DNA of 47,286 nucleotides from Bacteroidota bacterium (GCA_005884665.1 VBAT01000035.1:1-47286), one strand, 5' to 3'; positions 35,635 to 43,313 are shown, counted from the first letter of the stretch. Made by a program: numbers and translations. Notes: generated by a model not told the origin, from the sequence alone.

Positions 35635-36438
35635 ATGGAAGCCCTGCAATTTATCCTTATTATCATCAGTATCATCCTCGGCCTGATCGCATTGGCATTG
35701 TTCCTGAAATCGAGACGCACCGATTCAAAACTACCCGACGGGCCATCGCCAACAAACGATAGCAGCCTGAAGATCCAGGTTGTCGCCCATCCTTTTAATT
35801 TCAGCGACGATCCTGGCAACCCTCTCAACGATCAAATCGTCGAAGCCGTCAATCGAATGGGCGCTACCGGGAAAGATGCCGAAGAAAAATTTCAAAATTG
35901 CCTCGAAAGACTTAAACCCAACGCAGATAAAGTAACGGTTATTCTCCTTAAAGAATATACTGGCATGCCGGAACAGCAATACCTCGACCGGTGGTCAGTC
36001 GTTCAATTACTCATCGACCTAAAACATCCTTCATCGCTGCCATTCTTTGATAAACTATTGCAAACTCCCATACCACCCGAACGCTTCTCTGATCCTTCAT
36101 TTACTTCATCTGTCGGCGAAGAAGTGATAATTCGCACGACGGCTGTCGAAGGACTCGTTCGAATGACCAAAGAAAATAATGATGCCGCCGCTCAGCTTCT
36201 ATTGCAACATATCACTCATGAAAATTTCTCAGTAAAAAGGGCTTGTATCCAGGGTTATCTCGAAGCAGGCGGAAATAACGCCAGGGAACGACTCGAAAAA
36301 CTGCTCAATGAAAACGACAGGTACATTCTAAACATCAAAAGGCAGGACGTCCGCAATATTTCTCAACCCAAAGCCAACCGGACTACGCCAAGGGCAAAAC
36401 TAAACGATAAACCAGGCATGCCACCCCCCTTTTCGTAA
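35635..36438 (+). CDS. Membrane-anchored HEAT-like helical-repeat protein
   Basis: The 267-residue product starts with one transmembrane helix (about 5-25; FILIIISIILGLIALALFL). A roughly 180-residue alpha-helical region follows that resembles HEAT repeats, with pairs of amphipathic helices such as WSVVQLLIDLKHPSSLPFFDKLL and VIIRTTAVEGLVRMTKEN. The C-terminus is proline-rich and basic. I do not recognise a specific family. It is 49 bp upstream of the HExxH gene on the same strand, so the two are probably co-transcribed. The helical part could be a docking platform for that protein, which is inference. Confidence 0.65.
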   Translation: MEALQFILIIISIILGLIALALFLKSRRTDSKLPDGPSPTNDSSLKIQVVAHPFNFSDDPGNPLNDQIVEAVNRMGATGKDAEEKFQNCLERLKPNADKVTVILLKEYTGMPEQQYLDRWSVVQLLIDLKHPSSLPFFDKLLQTPIPPERFSDPSFTSSVGEEVIIRTTAVEGLVRMTKENNDAAAQLLLQHITHENFSVKRACIQGYLEAGGNNARERLEKLLNENDRYILNIKRQDVRNISQPKANRTTPRAKLNDKPGMPPPFS

Positions 36439-36487
36439 TAATAGCAATCCTGGCAAACAATAACCTTACTTAACTAAACCAACATTT

Positions 36488-37165
36488 ATGGCTTCATGCA
36501 CTTACTCGGTACCGGATAAGAACTCCACCGGCGATAATTTTTACGGACAGTTTATATGCAAACAAGTTTATGTCGACTACTTCTGGAATACCTATGGGTT
36601 CAATGGAAACAAGAACTATTGGGACGACGGATTCGGCTGGGATGATTGCTGCAATACCAATCAACCTCTCGCCCGCACTTTTAATGCCTGTTACCTCCTC
36701 ACGTATTCGGCTGACGATTATCTAAACGACAACTACGATGCTCCACAGAACATCCTGCAATGGGGACGCCGTTTTGTCCGCGAAAAAATCGACGACCTCC
36801 GATCCATGTGTGGCGACGGGTCGGCTATTGCAGCGACATTCGGCAGCGACCGGACCGAACTTTATCTTGGATTTTTTTACACTAAGGATGTACCCGGCAG
36901 AGCAGAAACACTTTGCCATGAAGCGCGCCATTACGACAAACCTCACAACGCCAATTTTCCAGCCGGATCTGTATTTGGCGCAGGAAAAAGCGGCGCCGAT
37001 TCCAATTGGGATTATCAGGGAGCATGGACATTCGGAGCGGGATACCTATGGTGGTTCTTTGCGGCGGGCGCCCGCACTACTTCTGCACTGAGAGAACGGG
37101 CAAGGCAACGAGGCAATCTTGTCATCGACAACGCATTTGCCACCCATCCCGGGTTCAACATCTAG
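36488..37165 (+). CDS. Unrecognised protein with HExxH zinc-protease-like motif
   Basis: I do not recognise the family. The 225-residue product contains TLCHEARHYDKPH with histidines 144, 148 and 153 and glutamate 145, matching HExxH plus a histidine five residues on, as in zinc metallopeptidases (zincins). The N-terminal third is unusually rich in Tyr, Trp, Asp and Asn, with several cysteines (residues 4, 24, 54, 55, 68), which suggests an extracytoplasmic protein. No ordinary signal peptide is visible, so export or the true start is unclear. An aromatic helix (GYLWWFFAAGAR) follows near residue 187. The upstream helical-repeat membrane protein is its likely partner. Confidence 0.7.
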   Translation: MASCTYSVPDKNSTGDNFYGQFICKQVYVDYFWNTYGFNGNKNYWDDGFGWDDCCNTNQPLARTFNACYLLTYSADDYLNDNYDAPQNILQWGRRFVREKIDDLRSMCGDGSAIAATFGSDRTELYLGFFYTKDVPGRAETLCHEARHYDKPHNANFPAGSVFGAGKSGADSNWDYQGAWTFGAGYLWWFFAAGARTTSALRERARQRGNLVIDNAFATHPGFNI

Positions 37166-37493
37166 CCTTCACTATCCTCGCCCAACATTAGTTTTATACC
37201 GGCTGCAAAGCGGAGGCGGGCATTCTTGTCGAGACTACTTTCCTAAACTTTTGAAAAACCGTAAGGTCATATGGCGAGTGCGTTTGGCTATGCAACCCAG
37301 GGCAACGATATTGCTTTACACATCAACACCAGCGGAAGAAGTAATTTTTTTGGTGTTATCTGCATATATTTCACGAACCAACCCCCACCCTAATTATCGC
37401 CGCCAAATCTTCTGTCCAAAAGTTCGAACTTAGACTCGCCGGGTCACAGTTTCACGCTTAGAATGCTTCTTTCTACACAGTTCATTTTAATAA
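37166..37493. other. 328-bp intergenic region, no supported gene
   Basis: A 40-residue ATG frame begins at 37270 but has no recognisable features, and I do not call it. This stretch precedes the tRNA-like repeat at 37494. Confidence 0.4.
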
Positions 37494-37604
37494 GGTCTCG
37501 TAGCACAATGCCCGCCCCGGCCAATGCCCGTCGGACGGGGATAGTATAATCCCGCAATTATGCGGACGAAACTCCAGATACAGGTTCTCCCGCCCAAAGG
37601 CGGG
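37494..37604 (+). repeat. Solitary tRNA-Arg-derived element with GC hairpins at all three loop positions
   Basis: This is a relative of the 30573 array but from an independent event. It reads GGTCTCGTAGCAC-AATG, then a GC block holding CCCGTCGGACGGG (37518-37540), then GATAGTATAA and the hairpin TCCCGCAATTATGCGGA (37549-37565). Next come CGAAACTCCAGATACAGG, GTTC at the T-loop position, and the hairpin TCCCGCC-CAAA-GGCGGG (37588-37604). Hairpins thus sit in the D loop, the anticodon arm and the T loop. The last one lies 4 bp from the response-regulator stop codon and could serve as its terminator on the minus strand. No functional tRNA can form. Confidence 0.85.
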
Positions 37605-37607
37605 CTT

Positions 37608-38042
37608 TCACATCCTCGCCATATACCAATTCAATTCCTTTTCTATTTTTTCGTAGTGGAAAAACGCAGTAATATTTTTTTGCAGACGCATAAAGGCAGT
37701 TTCGCTCTTTACTACGTAATCAAAAGCCCGATGATGCATACAGCTTATCGCCACATCAATTTTATCCTGTGCGGATAACATTACGACGGGCATATCGGGG
37801 TAAGAAGCCTTTATCTTATCTAATGTTTCTATTCCGTTCATTGCATTTTTATCTATCCCGTTCAGATGATAATCCAGGATAATAATGTCAGGAGAAGTCG
37901 ATAGATGTTCCAGGCAAAGCTCGCCTGTTGCAAAGGTTTCAACACTGAAATCGGTATGATGAATAAATTCAATTTCCAATGATTTCAGGAACATTGCATC
38001 ATCATCTACCAGGAAAATCTTTATTTTATCTCCGTTTTTCAT
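37608..38042 (-). CDS. Single-domain response regulator (receiver only)
   Basis: The 144-residue product is a CheY-like receiver. It has the acidic pair in IFLVDDDAMFLK and the phosphoacceptor Asp at about residue 57 (PDIIILDYHLNG). A VVMLSAQDK strand carries the usual Ser/Thr position, and the conserved Lys is in YVVKSETAFMRLQ. A helical tail of about 20 residues follows and there is no DNA-binding domain. Its ATG overlaps the stop of the hybrid kinase by 4 bp, so translation is coupled. It probably acts as the kinase's terminal or shuttle receiver. Confidence 0.9.
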   Translation of the reverse strand: MKNGDKIKIFLVDDDAMFLKSLEIEFIHHTDFSVETFATGELCLEHLSTSPDIIILDYHLNGIDKNAMNGIETLDKIKASYPDMPVVMLSAQDKIDVAISCMHHRAFDYVVKSETAFMRLQKNITAFFHYEKIEKELNWYMARM

Positions 38043-40378
38043 GGGGTAGTTTTTTTAATCGTATCAAGCTCTTGTTTTAGTTCATTGCACGCCTGGGTGC
38101 ACACTGTTTCAAGCTGTAAAACCATTTCAGGCATTTCCTCCGCGTGTTGCTGGGCGCTTGCGTATACCTGGAGCTTCTTAGCCATATTTTCGAAATCTGC
38201 ACTAATACCCACCATAGAAAAAGAAGGGATCATTTTATGTACTGCCGCATACAGGGAAATCCAGTCCTTATCCCGTAAACTCTGTTTCATCAGCTTGATT
38301 AGTGGCGGGGTCTGTTCCAGGTAGAGAGAGATCATTTCCATCATCAGTTTCGGATCGGATTTTGTCCGGTGTATTAAATAAGCCAGGTCAATGCATTTTG
38401 ACCTTTCAACGGGGCTATTGACCCTGTCATTTTCATCAGCTTTTATAAGAGCCGGTTTTATTACCAGCCCGATCATTTTATTATACAGTAATCTTTCATC
38501 AACCGGCTTTGCGATGTAATCATTCATGCCGACCGCTTTGCATTTTGCCAGATCAACTGTGGTTACATCAGCTGTCAGAGCAATGATGGGGATTTTAGAA
38601 TTCATGGTTTTACGGATGTATTCTGTAGCTTCAAACCCGTTCATTTCCGGCATCTGCAGGTCCATCAGGATGATATCATAAGATTTTTTCTTTAGTTTTT
38701 CGATTGCTATTTTCCCATTATCGGCAATATCCTGTTCAAACCCAAAATCATCAAGCAATGTCTTCATCAGTAACTGGTTGAGGGCAATATCTTCCACTAC
38801 CAGTACTTTTATATTTTTTATCTCGGTGTTCAGCTCAAGCATCTCTGTTTCCGCTTCGACTTCTGCGTTTGTTTTTTGAAAATTCAGGATAAAACTAAAA
38901 ACAGAGCCTTCACCAACTTTGCTTTTTACTTTGATACTTCCACCCTGCGGCTCTACCAGTTGTTTAACAATCGATAGCCCCAACCCTGTTCCTCCATATA
39001 ACCTTGAAGTGCGGCTTGATGCCTGCTGAAATTTTTCAAATATTTTCTCCAGTTTATTTTCCGCTATCCCGATCCCGGTATCGGTCACTGCAAATTCAAT
39101 GGTCACTTTTTCCTCATCTTCATATAGCAAATGAACGCTTACCGAAATTTTTCCTTTTGAGGTAAACTTTACGGCATTACTCACAAGATTTAAAATGATC
39201 TGGTGCAAACGTACCGGGTCGCCGAGCAGCACTTCAGGAATCCTGTCGTCGTATTCTTTCACAAGCTCTAAATTCTTTTCCTGGATCTTTGGTTCAAACA
39301 TATGAAGCATGGCTGCTATGGATAGTTCCATTTTAAAAGGCATTTGCTCAAATGTCATTTTGCCTGCGTCTACTTTTGCCAGGTCGAGTATGTCATTAAT
39401 AAGAACAATTAATGCATCACCGCTCATTTTTATAGCAGTCAAATATTCCTTTTGTTTTGATGATAAATCCGTTTTTAACAGCACTTTTGTAAACCCGATA
39501 ATGGCATTCATGGGTGTACGGATCTCGTGACTCATGTTTGACAAAAATTGTTGCTTCGCTTTTACCGCATCTTCTGCAATATGTGTAGCGCCTTCTGCCT
39601 TCTTTTTTGCTTCTTCCGCAAGCGCTGTTGCCAACTCCGCAAAGACTATTGCTTCTGTCAACTCTTTTTCAAATTTTTTTTGCTCGGTGATATCTCTTGC
39701 CACTACCACGGCTCCAAGCACATTTCCCTCGTCGTCTTTATAAACGGAACCATTAAATAATACTTCTGTTAACTTACCATCCTTTATGGTTAATGGATAA
39801 TCTACCACAAAGCCCGTTGAAAAAACCCGTTGATAACCTTGCCGTGCCTTATCGGGTTCAGTGAAATAATTAACGAAGTCTGTGCCGACTAATTTCTCCG
39901 GCGATAGTTCTGTTACTTTTACCGTTGCCTGATTCATGTCGGTGATTTTTCCTTCAGGGCTAATTGTAAATAATGGATCGCGGCTCGCCTCAATAAGACT
40001 ACGGGCATAGTGGGCAATCCTTAATTCCGCTGCACGTTTTTCTTTTTCACTGTTTTGAAAAACAAGTTCCTCATTGGCAATGACTAACTCTGCTGCCCGC
40101 TTTCCTTTCTCTTCATCCTGGAAGACGAGTTCTTTATTAGCAATGCCTAACTCTGCTGCCCGTTTTTCTTTTTCTTCGTCCTGGAAGACAAGTTCTTTGT
40201 TAGCGATGCCCAACTCTGCTGCCCGCTTTCCCTTTTCTTTGTGCTGGTAGACGAGTTCTTCGCGTGCAATGTTTAACTCTGCCTCCAGCTTGTCTTTCTC
40301 CTTTTTTTGAAAAGCGAGCTCCTTGCGAACAAGGACTAACTCATCCAGATCCGATTTTATTTTTATTTTTTTGGCCAT
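38039..40378 (-). CDS. Hybrid sensor histidine kinase: coiled-coil repeats, PAS, HisKA, HATPase, receiver, HPt
   Basis: The 779-residue protein has no membrane helix and is cytoplasmic. In order it has five near-identical 21-residue coiled-coil repeats (18-122; core RAAELGIANKELVFQ), a PAS domain (about 125-235), a helical linker, and HisKA with NMSHEIRTPMNAIIGF. HATPase follows with GTGLGLSIVKQL, then a receiver with DIILMDLQMPEMNG and a C-terminal HPt with the phosphotransfer histidine in AVHKMIPSFSMVG. This is a complete four-step phosphorelay in one chain, and a free receiver follows in the operon. It overlaps the AraC gene by 16 bp at its 5' end and the response regulator by 4 bp. Confidence 0.92.
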   Translation of the reverse strand: MAKKIKIKSDLDELVLVRKELAFQKKEKDKLEAELNIAREELVYQHKEKGKRAAELGIANKELVFQDEEKEKRAAELGIANKELVFQDEEKGKRAAELVIANEELVFQNSEKEKRAAELRIAHYARSLIEASRDPLFTISPEGKITDMNQATVKVTELSPEKLVGTDFVNYFTEPDKARQGYQRVFSTGFVVDYPLTIKDGKLTEVLFNGSVYKDDEGNVLGAVVVARDITEQKKFEKELTEAIVFAELATALAEEAKKKAEGATHIAEDAVKAKQQFLSNMSHEIRTPMNAIIGFTKVLLKTDLSSKQKEYLTAIKMSGDALIVLINDILDLAKVDAGKMTFEQMPFKMELSIAAMLHMFEPKIQEKNLELVKEYDDRIPEVLLGDPVRLHQIILNLVSNAVKFTSKGKISVSVHLLYEDEEKVTIEFAVTDTGIGIAENKLEKIFEKFQQASSRTSRLYGGTGLGLSIVKQLVEPQGGSIKVKSKVGEGSVFSFILNFQKTNAEVEAETEMLELNTEIKNIKVLVVEDIALNQLLMKTLLDDFGFEQDIADNGKIAIEKLKKKSYDIILMDLQMPEMNGFEATEYIRKTMNSKIPIIALTADVTTVDLAKCKAVGMNDYIAKPVDERLLYNKMIGLVIKPALIKADENDRVNSPVERSKCIDLAYLIHRTKSDPKLMMEMISLYLEQTPPLIKLMKQSLRDKDWISLYAAVHKMIPSFSMVGISADFENMAKKLQVYASAQQHAEEMPEMVLQLETVCTQACNELKQELDTIKKTTP

Positions 40379-41013
40379 ATTTTATCTGGATAAACTTTTT
40401 CTATTTCATTTTTATTCCCTGTTCCATTTGTTGTCCTGACAACGATCGGGATCCCGATTTCTTCAATCGGGCTCCGCCTTTTATCCCTCAGCTTTTTAAA
40501 GTGGGAAGGGGTGAGGCCGGTAACTTTTTTAAATTGATTAGATAAATGAGCCACACTACTATAGTTCATTTTCCAGGCAATTTCTGTAATGTTCAGTTCG
40601 TCATACATGATAAGCTCTTTTATCCTTTCAATTTTATGGTGGATAATGAACTGTGCGATCGTAGTTCCCTGCACCTCGGAAAAGAGATTAGCCATGTAAG
40701 TATAATCATGGTTCAGTTTACTACTCAAAAAATCCGAGAAATTTGTTTTAATAACATCGTCTGAATGATGAACCATATCAATTATTACGTTCTTAATTTT
40801 GTCAATTAATATGGCCCTCTTATCGTCTATTAATTCAAGTCCCAAATTAAGCAGCCCCATTTTCAGCTGCTCACGTTGCGGCTGAGAAATATCTTCCATG
40901 ATCTCTATTTCGCCCAGGTCAACAACGATGAAATGGAGCCCTAGTTTTCCCAGCTCTTCTTTTACCGCCATTTTACAGCGGGTACTTACCATGTATTTGA
41001 TATATATCTTCAA
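40363..41013 (-). CDS. AraC-family transcriptional regulator with metal-binding-like N-terminus (paralogue 1)
   Basis: The product has 216 residues if started at the TTG at 41011-41013, which matches the corresponding start of the divergent paralogue (L-K-x-Y-I-K-x-M-V). A short N-terminal domain (about 1-40, YMVSTRCKMAVKEELGKLGL) looks like a ferredoxin-fold/HMA-type segment. A linker follows, then the C-terminal AraC helix-turn-helix domain (KIERIKELIMYDELNITEIAWKM, HLSNQFKKVTGLTPSHFKKLR). One cysteine of the CxxC seen in the paralogue is lost here (STRC). A longer open frame reaches 41277 but overlaps the control region. It heads a three-gene operon with the kinase and response regulator. 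Confidence 0.85.
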   Translation of the reverse strand: MKIYIKYMVSTRCKMAVKEELGKLGLHFIVVDLGEIEIMEDISQPQREQLKMGLLNLGLELIDDKRAILIDKIKNVIIDMVHHSDDVIKTNFSDFLSSKLNHDYTYMANLFSEVQGTTIAQFIIHHKIERIKELIMYDELNITEIAWKMNYSSVAHLSNQFKKVTGLTPSHFKKLRDKRRSPIEEIGIPIVVRTTNGTGNKNEIEKVYPDKIWPKK

Positions 41014-41069
41014 AAAAAGTTCTTTGTAACAAAGAGGGGTGAAGTTCCGTGCTTTTGCGTGGTAAAGTG

Positions 41070-41104
41070 TTATATGATTATGGGAGAAGTTACACAATTC
41101 ACAC
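41070..41104 (-). promoter_or_regulatory. Shared control element (copy F) upstream of the minus-strand AraC operon
   Basis: On the minus strand GTGTGA (41104-41099) is followed by GTGTAA and, 20 bp further on, ATATAA (41075-41070). This is the recurrent element of the region with 1 bp less spacing. It lies 57 bp before the proposed AraC start. A good -7 box is not seen: GAACTTCA stands at the expected distance, and CCTCTTTG stands 10 bp further downstream. Confidence 0.6.
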
Positions 41105-41135
41105 ATTGGCCGGCACGAACCCGGGAATCTTTGAT

Positions 41136-41143
41136 TACATTTG
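41136..41143 (+). promoter_or_regulatory. Housekeeping-type promoter of the plus-strand AraC gene, -7 box
   Basis: Plus-strand TACATTTG is a full match to TAnnTTTG and would give a leader of about 45 nt to the TTG start at 41197. Confidence 0.6.
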
Positions 41144-41196
41144 AGGTGGTTCGGCTGCAGGCATCTTACTTCTCCCGAATCGTCAACACCTGGTTT

Positions 41197-41757
41197 TTGA
41201 AATTGTATATTAAAAATATGGTTTGCATCCGCTGCAAGATGGTAGTGAAAGAGGAACTTAAGAAATTGGGTTTGCATTATGTGGCAGTAGAATTAGGAGA
41301 AGCGGAAATCATGGAGGATCTTTCAATAGAACAGCTTGATCAGTTCAGGGATGCTCTGTTGAAATCAGGTCTTGAACTAATGGATGATAAAAGGAGTGTA
41401 CTGATCGGCAAAATCAAAAACATTATTATTGAATTGACTCATTACTCAGAAGAACCATTAACTTTAAAATTCTCCGAATTCTTAAGCCAAAAATTAAACC
41501 TGGACTATACTTACCTCGCCAATCTTTTTTCTGAAGTAACCGGTACTACAATCGAAAAATATCTTATAGCTCATAAAATTGAACGGGTAAAAGAATTACT
41601 GGTTTACAACGAGCTTAATCTTACTGAAATTGCTTACCAGATGCATTATAGCAGTGTGGCACATCTTTCTGCCCAGTTCAAAAAAGTGACCGGCCTGACT
41701 CCCTCGCATTTCAAACAATTAAGAGATAAAAGACGCTCAATGCTCGAAGACGTGTGA
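41197..41757 (+). CDS. AraC-family transcriptional regulator with metal-binding-like N-terminus (paralogue 2)
   Basis: This is a 186-residue paralogue of the minus-strand regulator, clearly alike over its whole length. The N-terminal segment has an MVCIRCKMVVKEEL pattern with an intact CxxC (residues 10 and 13), similar to the metal-binding loop of HMA domains. The AraC DNA-binding domain occupies about 90-180 (HKIERVKELLVYNELNLTEIAYQM, HLSAQFKKVTGLTPSHFKQLRD). The start is taken as TTG 41197, where the homology with paralogue 1 begins. Another TTG at 41203 and an ATG at 41218 are alternatives. Its stop codon overlaps control element A. It is a good candidate to bind the repeated elements, but there is no direct proof. 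Confidence 0.85.
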   Translation: MKLYIKNMVCIRCKMVVKEELKKLGLHYVAVELGEAEIMEDLSIEQLDQFRDALLKSGLELMDDKRSVLIGKIKNIIIELTHYSEEPLTLKFSEFLSQKLNLDYTYLANLFSEVTGTTIEKYLIAHKIERVKELLVYNELNLTEIAYQMHYSSVAHLSAQFKKVTGLTPSHFKQLRDKRRSMLEDV

Positions 41758-41814
41758 ATGATATAACTTATTTACACAGTCATGTAATGATTTACTCCCA
41801 GACTAGCCGGACCT
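41752..41814 (+). promoter_or_regulatory. Shared control element (copy A)
   Basis: GTGTGA (41752-41757) overlaps the TGA stop of the AraC gene. ATATAA lies at 41761-41766 and ATGTAA at 41782-41787, 21 bp apart. A -7-like GACCTTTG is at 41807-41814, 19 bp after the second hexamer (22 bp in copies B, C and D). The next gene starts 156 bp further on, so there would be a long leader. Confidence 0.7.
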
Positions 41815-41970
41815 TTGTCTCATATACTGCCTCTCAAATCTCACTATAACGAGCTAAAGAAAAATTATCTTATTTGATGACGGCAAGGCTGCTAAAAGTC
41901 CAAGATCCCCTGCAAACGTCCGGAGGTAAAAGATGATCAACGTAACAATTTTAAAAATAAAATAAGTTTT

Positions 41971-42411
41971 ATGAAAACAAAAAGTTCAACTAAACTGACA
42001 AAAATCGTATCGCTGAGTATTTGCGCAGTAATGATGGCGCTCATATTTGACTCTTGCACCGCGAAAGTGGCATTTATGACCTCGCAAGTGGTTCCGGCAG
42101 CACGGGGTTCGGTAAAAATTAAGAAAGACAGAAATCATAACTACGTTATACAGGTACGGCTGGACAATTTATCGGAGGTTAAAAGGCTTCAGCCTGCCAG
42201 GCAGACCTATGTGGTCTGGATGGTGTCGGGCCAGGAAGTAACAAAGAACATTGGACAAATTCACAGTTCTTCAGGTACCTTTTCTAAGAACCTTAAGGCA
42301 TCTTTTGAAACAGTTTCTCCTGTTAAACCATACAAAATATTTATCACCGCTGAAGATGATGTGAATGCTCAGTCTCCCGGGATGTATATTATAGCTACAG
42401 ATAATTTTTAG
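41971..42411 (+). CDS. Small lipoprotein of unknown function
   Basis: The 146-residue product has a lipoprotein signal: a basic N-terminus, a hydrophobic core SLSICAVMMALIF and the lipobox FDSC with the cysteine near residue 29. It is followed by an approximately 115-residue beta-rich domain. The segment MTSQVVPAARGSVKIKKDRNHNYVIQVRLDNLSEV looks like a single immunoglobulin-like or adhesin-like sheet. I do not recognise a named family, though similar proteins occur in Bacteroidota. It follows control element A and is 27 bp upstream of the next small gene. Confidence 0.75.
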   Translation: MKTKSSTKLTKIVSLSICAVMMALIFDSCTAKVAFMTSQVVPAARGSVKIKKDRNHNYVIQVRLDNLSEVKRLQPARQTYVVWMVSGQEVTKNIGQIHSSSGTFSKNLKASFETVSPVKPYKIFITAEDDVNAQSPGMYIIATDNF

Positions 42412-42438
42412 TGATTCATCAACTTTAATACCCAATTA

Positions 42439-42657
42439 ATGAAAAATAGCGAAAGATACTGGGCACGCCCCCTAAAACTAAAAAACGGGTTTTACATCGA
42501 AGTGCGCAATAAGGGGGGAAAAAATGCCATGAAGATAAGAAGTGAAAATAAAAAGGAAATGGAAGATGCTGCTGCATTGTATGGCAGTTATAAAGATAAA
42601 GACGTGATCATATTGGGAGAGTATAAAGCGGGAATTCCATTCACGGAAGTTTCCTGA
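42439..42657 (+). CDS. Small soluble protein of unknown function
   Basis: This is a 72-residue, highly charged protein with no signal peptide or membrane helix. It starts with an aromatic stretch (ERYWARPLKLKNGFYIEVRNKGGKN) and ends in a beta-rich tail. I considered the DUF1508/YegP stress family and rejected it, since the YegP sequence pattern is absent. It probably shares the transcript of the lipoprotein 27 bp upstream. Confidence 0.6.
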   Translation: MKNSERYWARPLKLKNGFYIEVRNKGGKNAMKIRSENKKEMEDAAALYGSYKDKDVIILGEYKAGIPFTEVS

Positions 42658-42701
42658 CGAATGGGTCGATGGCATATCCTTAAAAACGGGGTAGCCATCG
42701 T

Positions 42702-42767
42702 GTGTGAATCATGTAAGTCTTTTCTTCAGTCATGTAACAGTTTAATCGGCAAAAAAACACAGCTTTG
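42702..42767 (+). promoter_or_regulatory. Shared control element plus -7 box (copy B)
   Basis: GTGTGA at 42702, ATGTAA at 42711, second ATGTAA at 42732 (21 bp on), and -7-like CAGCTTTG at 42760-42767, exactly 22 bp after the second hexamer. The gene at 42799 starts 31 bp later. The element is 66 bp in all, the same as copies C and D. A 7-bp inverted repeat (CGATGGC/GCCATCG) at 42667-42700 lies just upstream. Confidence 0.8.
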
Positions 42768-42798
42768 TATATACCTCTAAGGGTACTAAAAAAATGTT

Positions 42799-43086
42799 AT
42801 GCAACTTTATTATTACTTATTCCCGGCCATCACTTTATTGCTTCTCATTCCTTTTGTGCGTTTTGTTATCCTGAAGAAGAAGAATATACCCGTGAGCCTA
42901 TTTTCCCTGGCACTGAAAAATGAAAACAATGGGCGCTTAGAAGAAGCAGTTACTACTTACGAATCTGCGCTGGTAGAAGTTAAGAAGATCCGGTTTCACA
43001 ACAACCTGCAAAAGAAGATAATTGACAAACTCAAGGTATTAAATACGATGATCGAATATGACAGGAATTGCCATTTCATGAGGTGA
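42799..43086 (+). CDS. Small membrane protein with one TPR-like segment
   Basis: The 95-residue product has an N-terminal transmembrane helix (about 4-27; YLFPAITLLLLIPFVRFVIL), a basic stop-transfer sequence, and a helical pair resembling a single TPR (LEEAVTTYESALVEVKK). It is transcribed alone: element B is 31 bp upstream and an intrinsic terminator lies at 43123-43150. It may be a small membrane stress factor. The function is unknown. Confidence 0.7.
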   Translation: MQLYYYLFPAITLLLLIPFVRFVILKKKNIPVSLFSLALKNENNGRLEEAVTTYESALVEVKKIRFHNNLQKKIIDKLKVLNTMIEYDRNCHFMR

Positions 43087-43122
43087 TCTACCGAAGTTTA
43101 TTTCTCCCTATGTATGAATTTG

Positions 43123-43150
43123 AAAAGCCCTGTCAAAAACAGGGGCTTTT
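43123..43150 (+). terminator. Terminator of the TPR-like membrane protein gene
   Basis: AAAAGCCC (43123-43130) with TGT pairs with ACA and GGGGCTTTT (43142-43150), one base bulged, followed by a T-rich stretch. Confidence 0.8.
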
Positions 43151-43212
43151 GCTTTAATGGCAGAAGAAAGTTAAAGAATAGCCTGAAAGCAGGGCCATAT
43201 GTCCGCCATAAA

Positions 43213-43278
43213 GTGTGATTGATGTAACTCTTTTTCAATATAGTATAATGCTTTTAGGCGCTTAATGACCCACCTTTA
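43213..43278 (+). promoter_or_regulatory. Shared control element plus -7 box (copy C)
   Basis: GTGTGA at 43213, ATGTAA at 43222, a degenerate second hexamer GTATAA at 43243 (21 bp on), and -7-like CACCTTTA at 43271-43278, exactly 22 bp after it. The CsbD-like gene starts 35 bp later. Confidence 0.78.
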
Positions 43279-43313
43279 CCAAAGAAAAATTCTTTCCCCA
43301 TAAAATAAAAAAA

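Noticed and set aside
37270..37392. 40-codon frame between the HExxH gene and the tRNA-like repeat
   Set aside because: No signal, domain or context supports it, and it may arise by chance.
41014..41277. Long N-terminal extension of the minus-strand AraC protein
   Set aside because: It runs through the shared control region and has no homology to the paralogue, which starts at the matching TTG.
42439..42657. YegP/DUF1508 assignment for the small protein
   Set aside because: The characteristic YegP pattern is absent, so only unknown function is supported.
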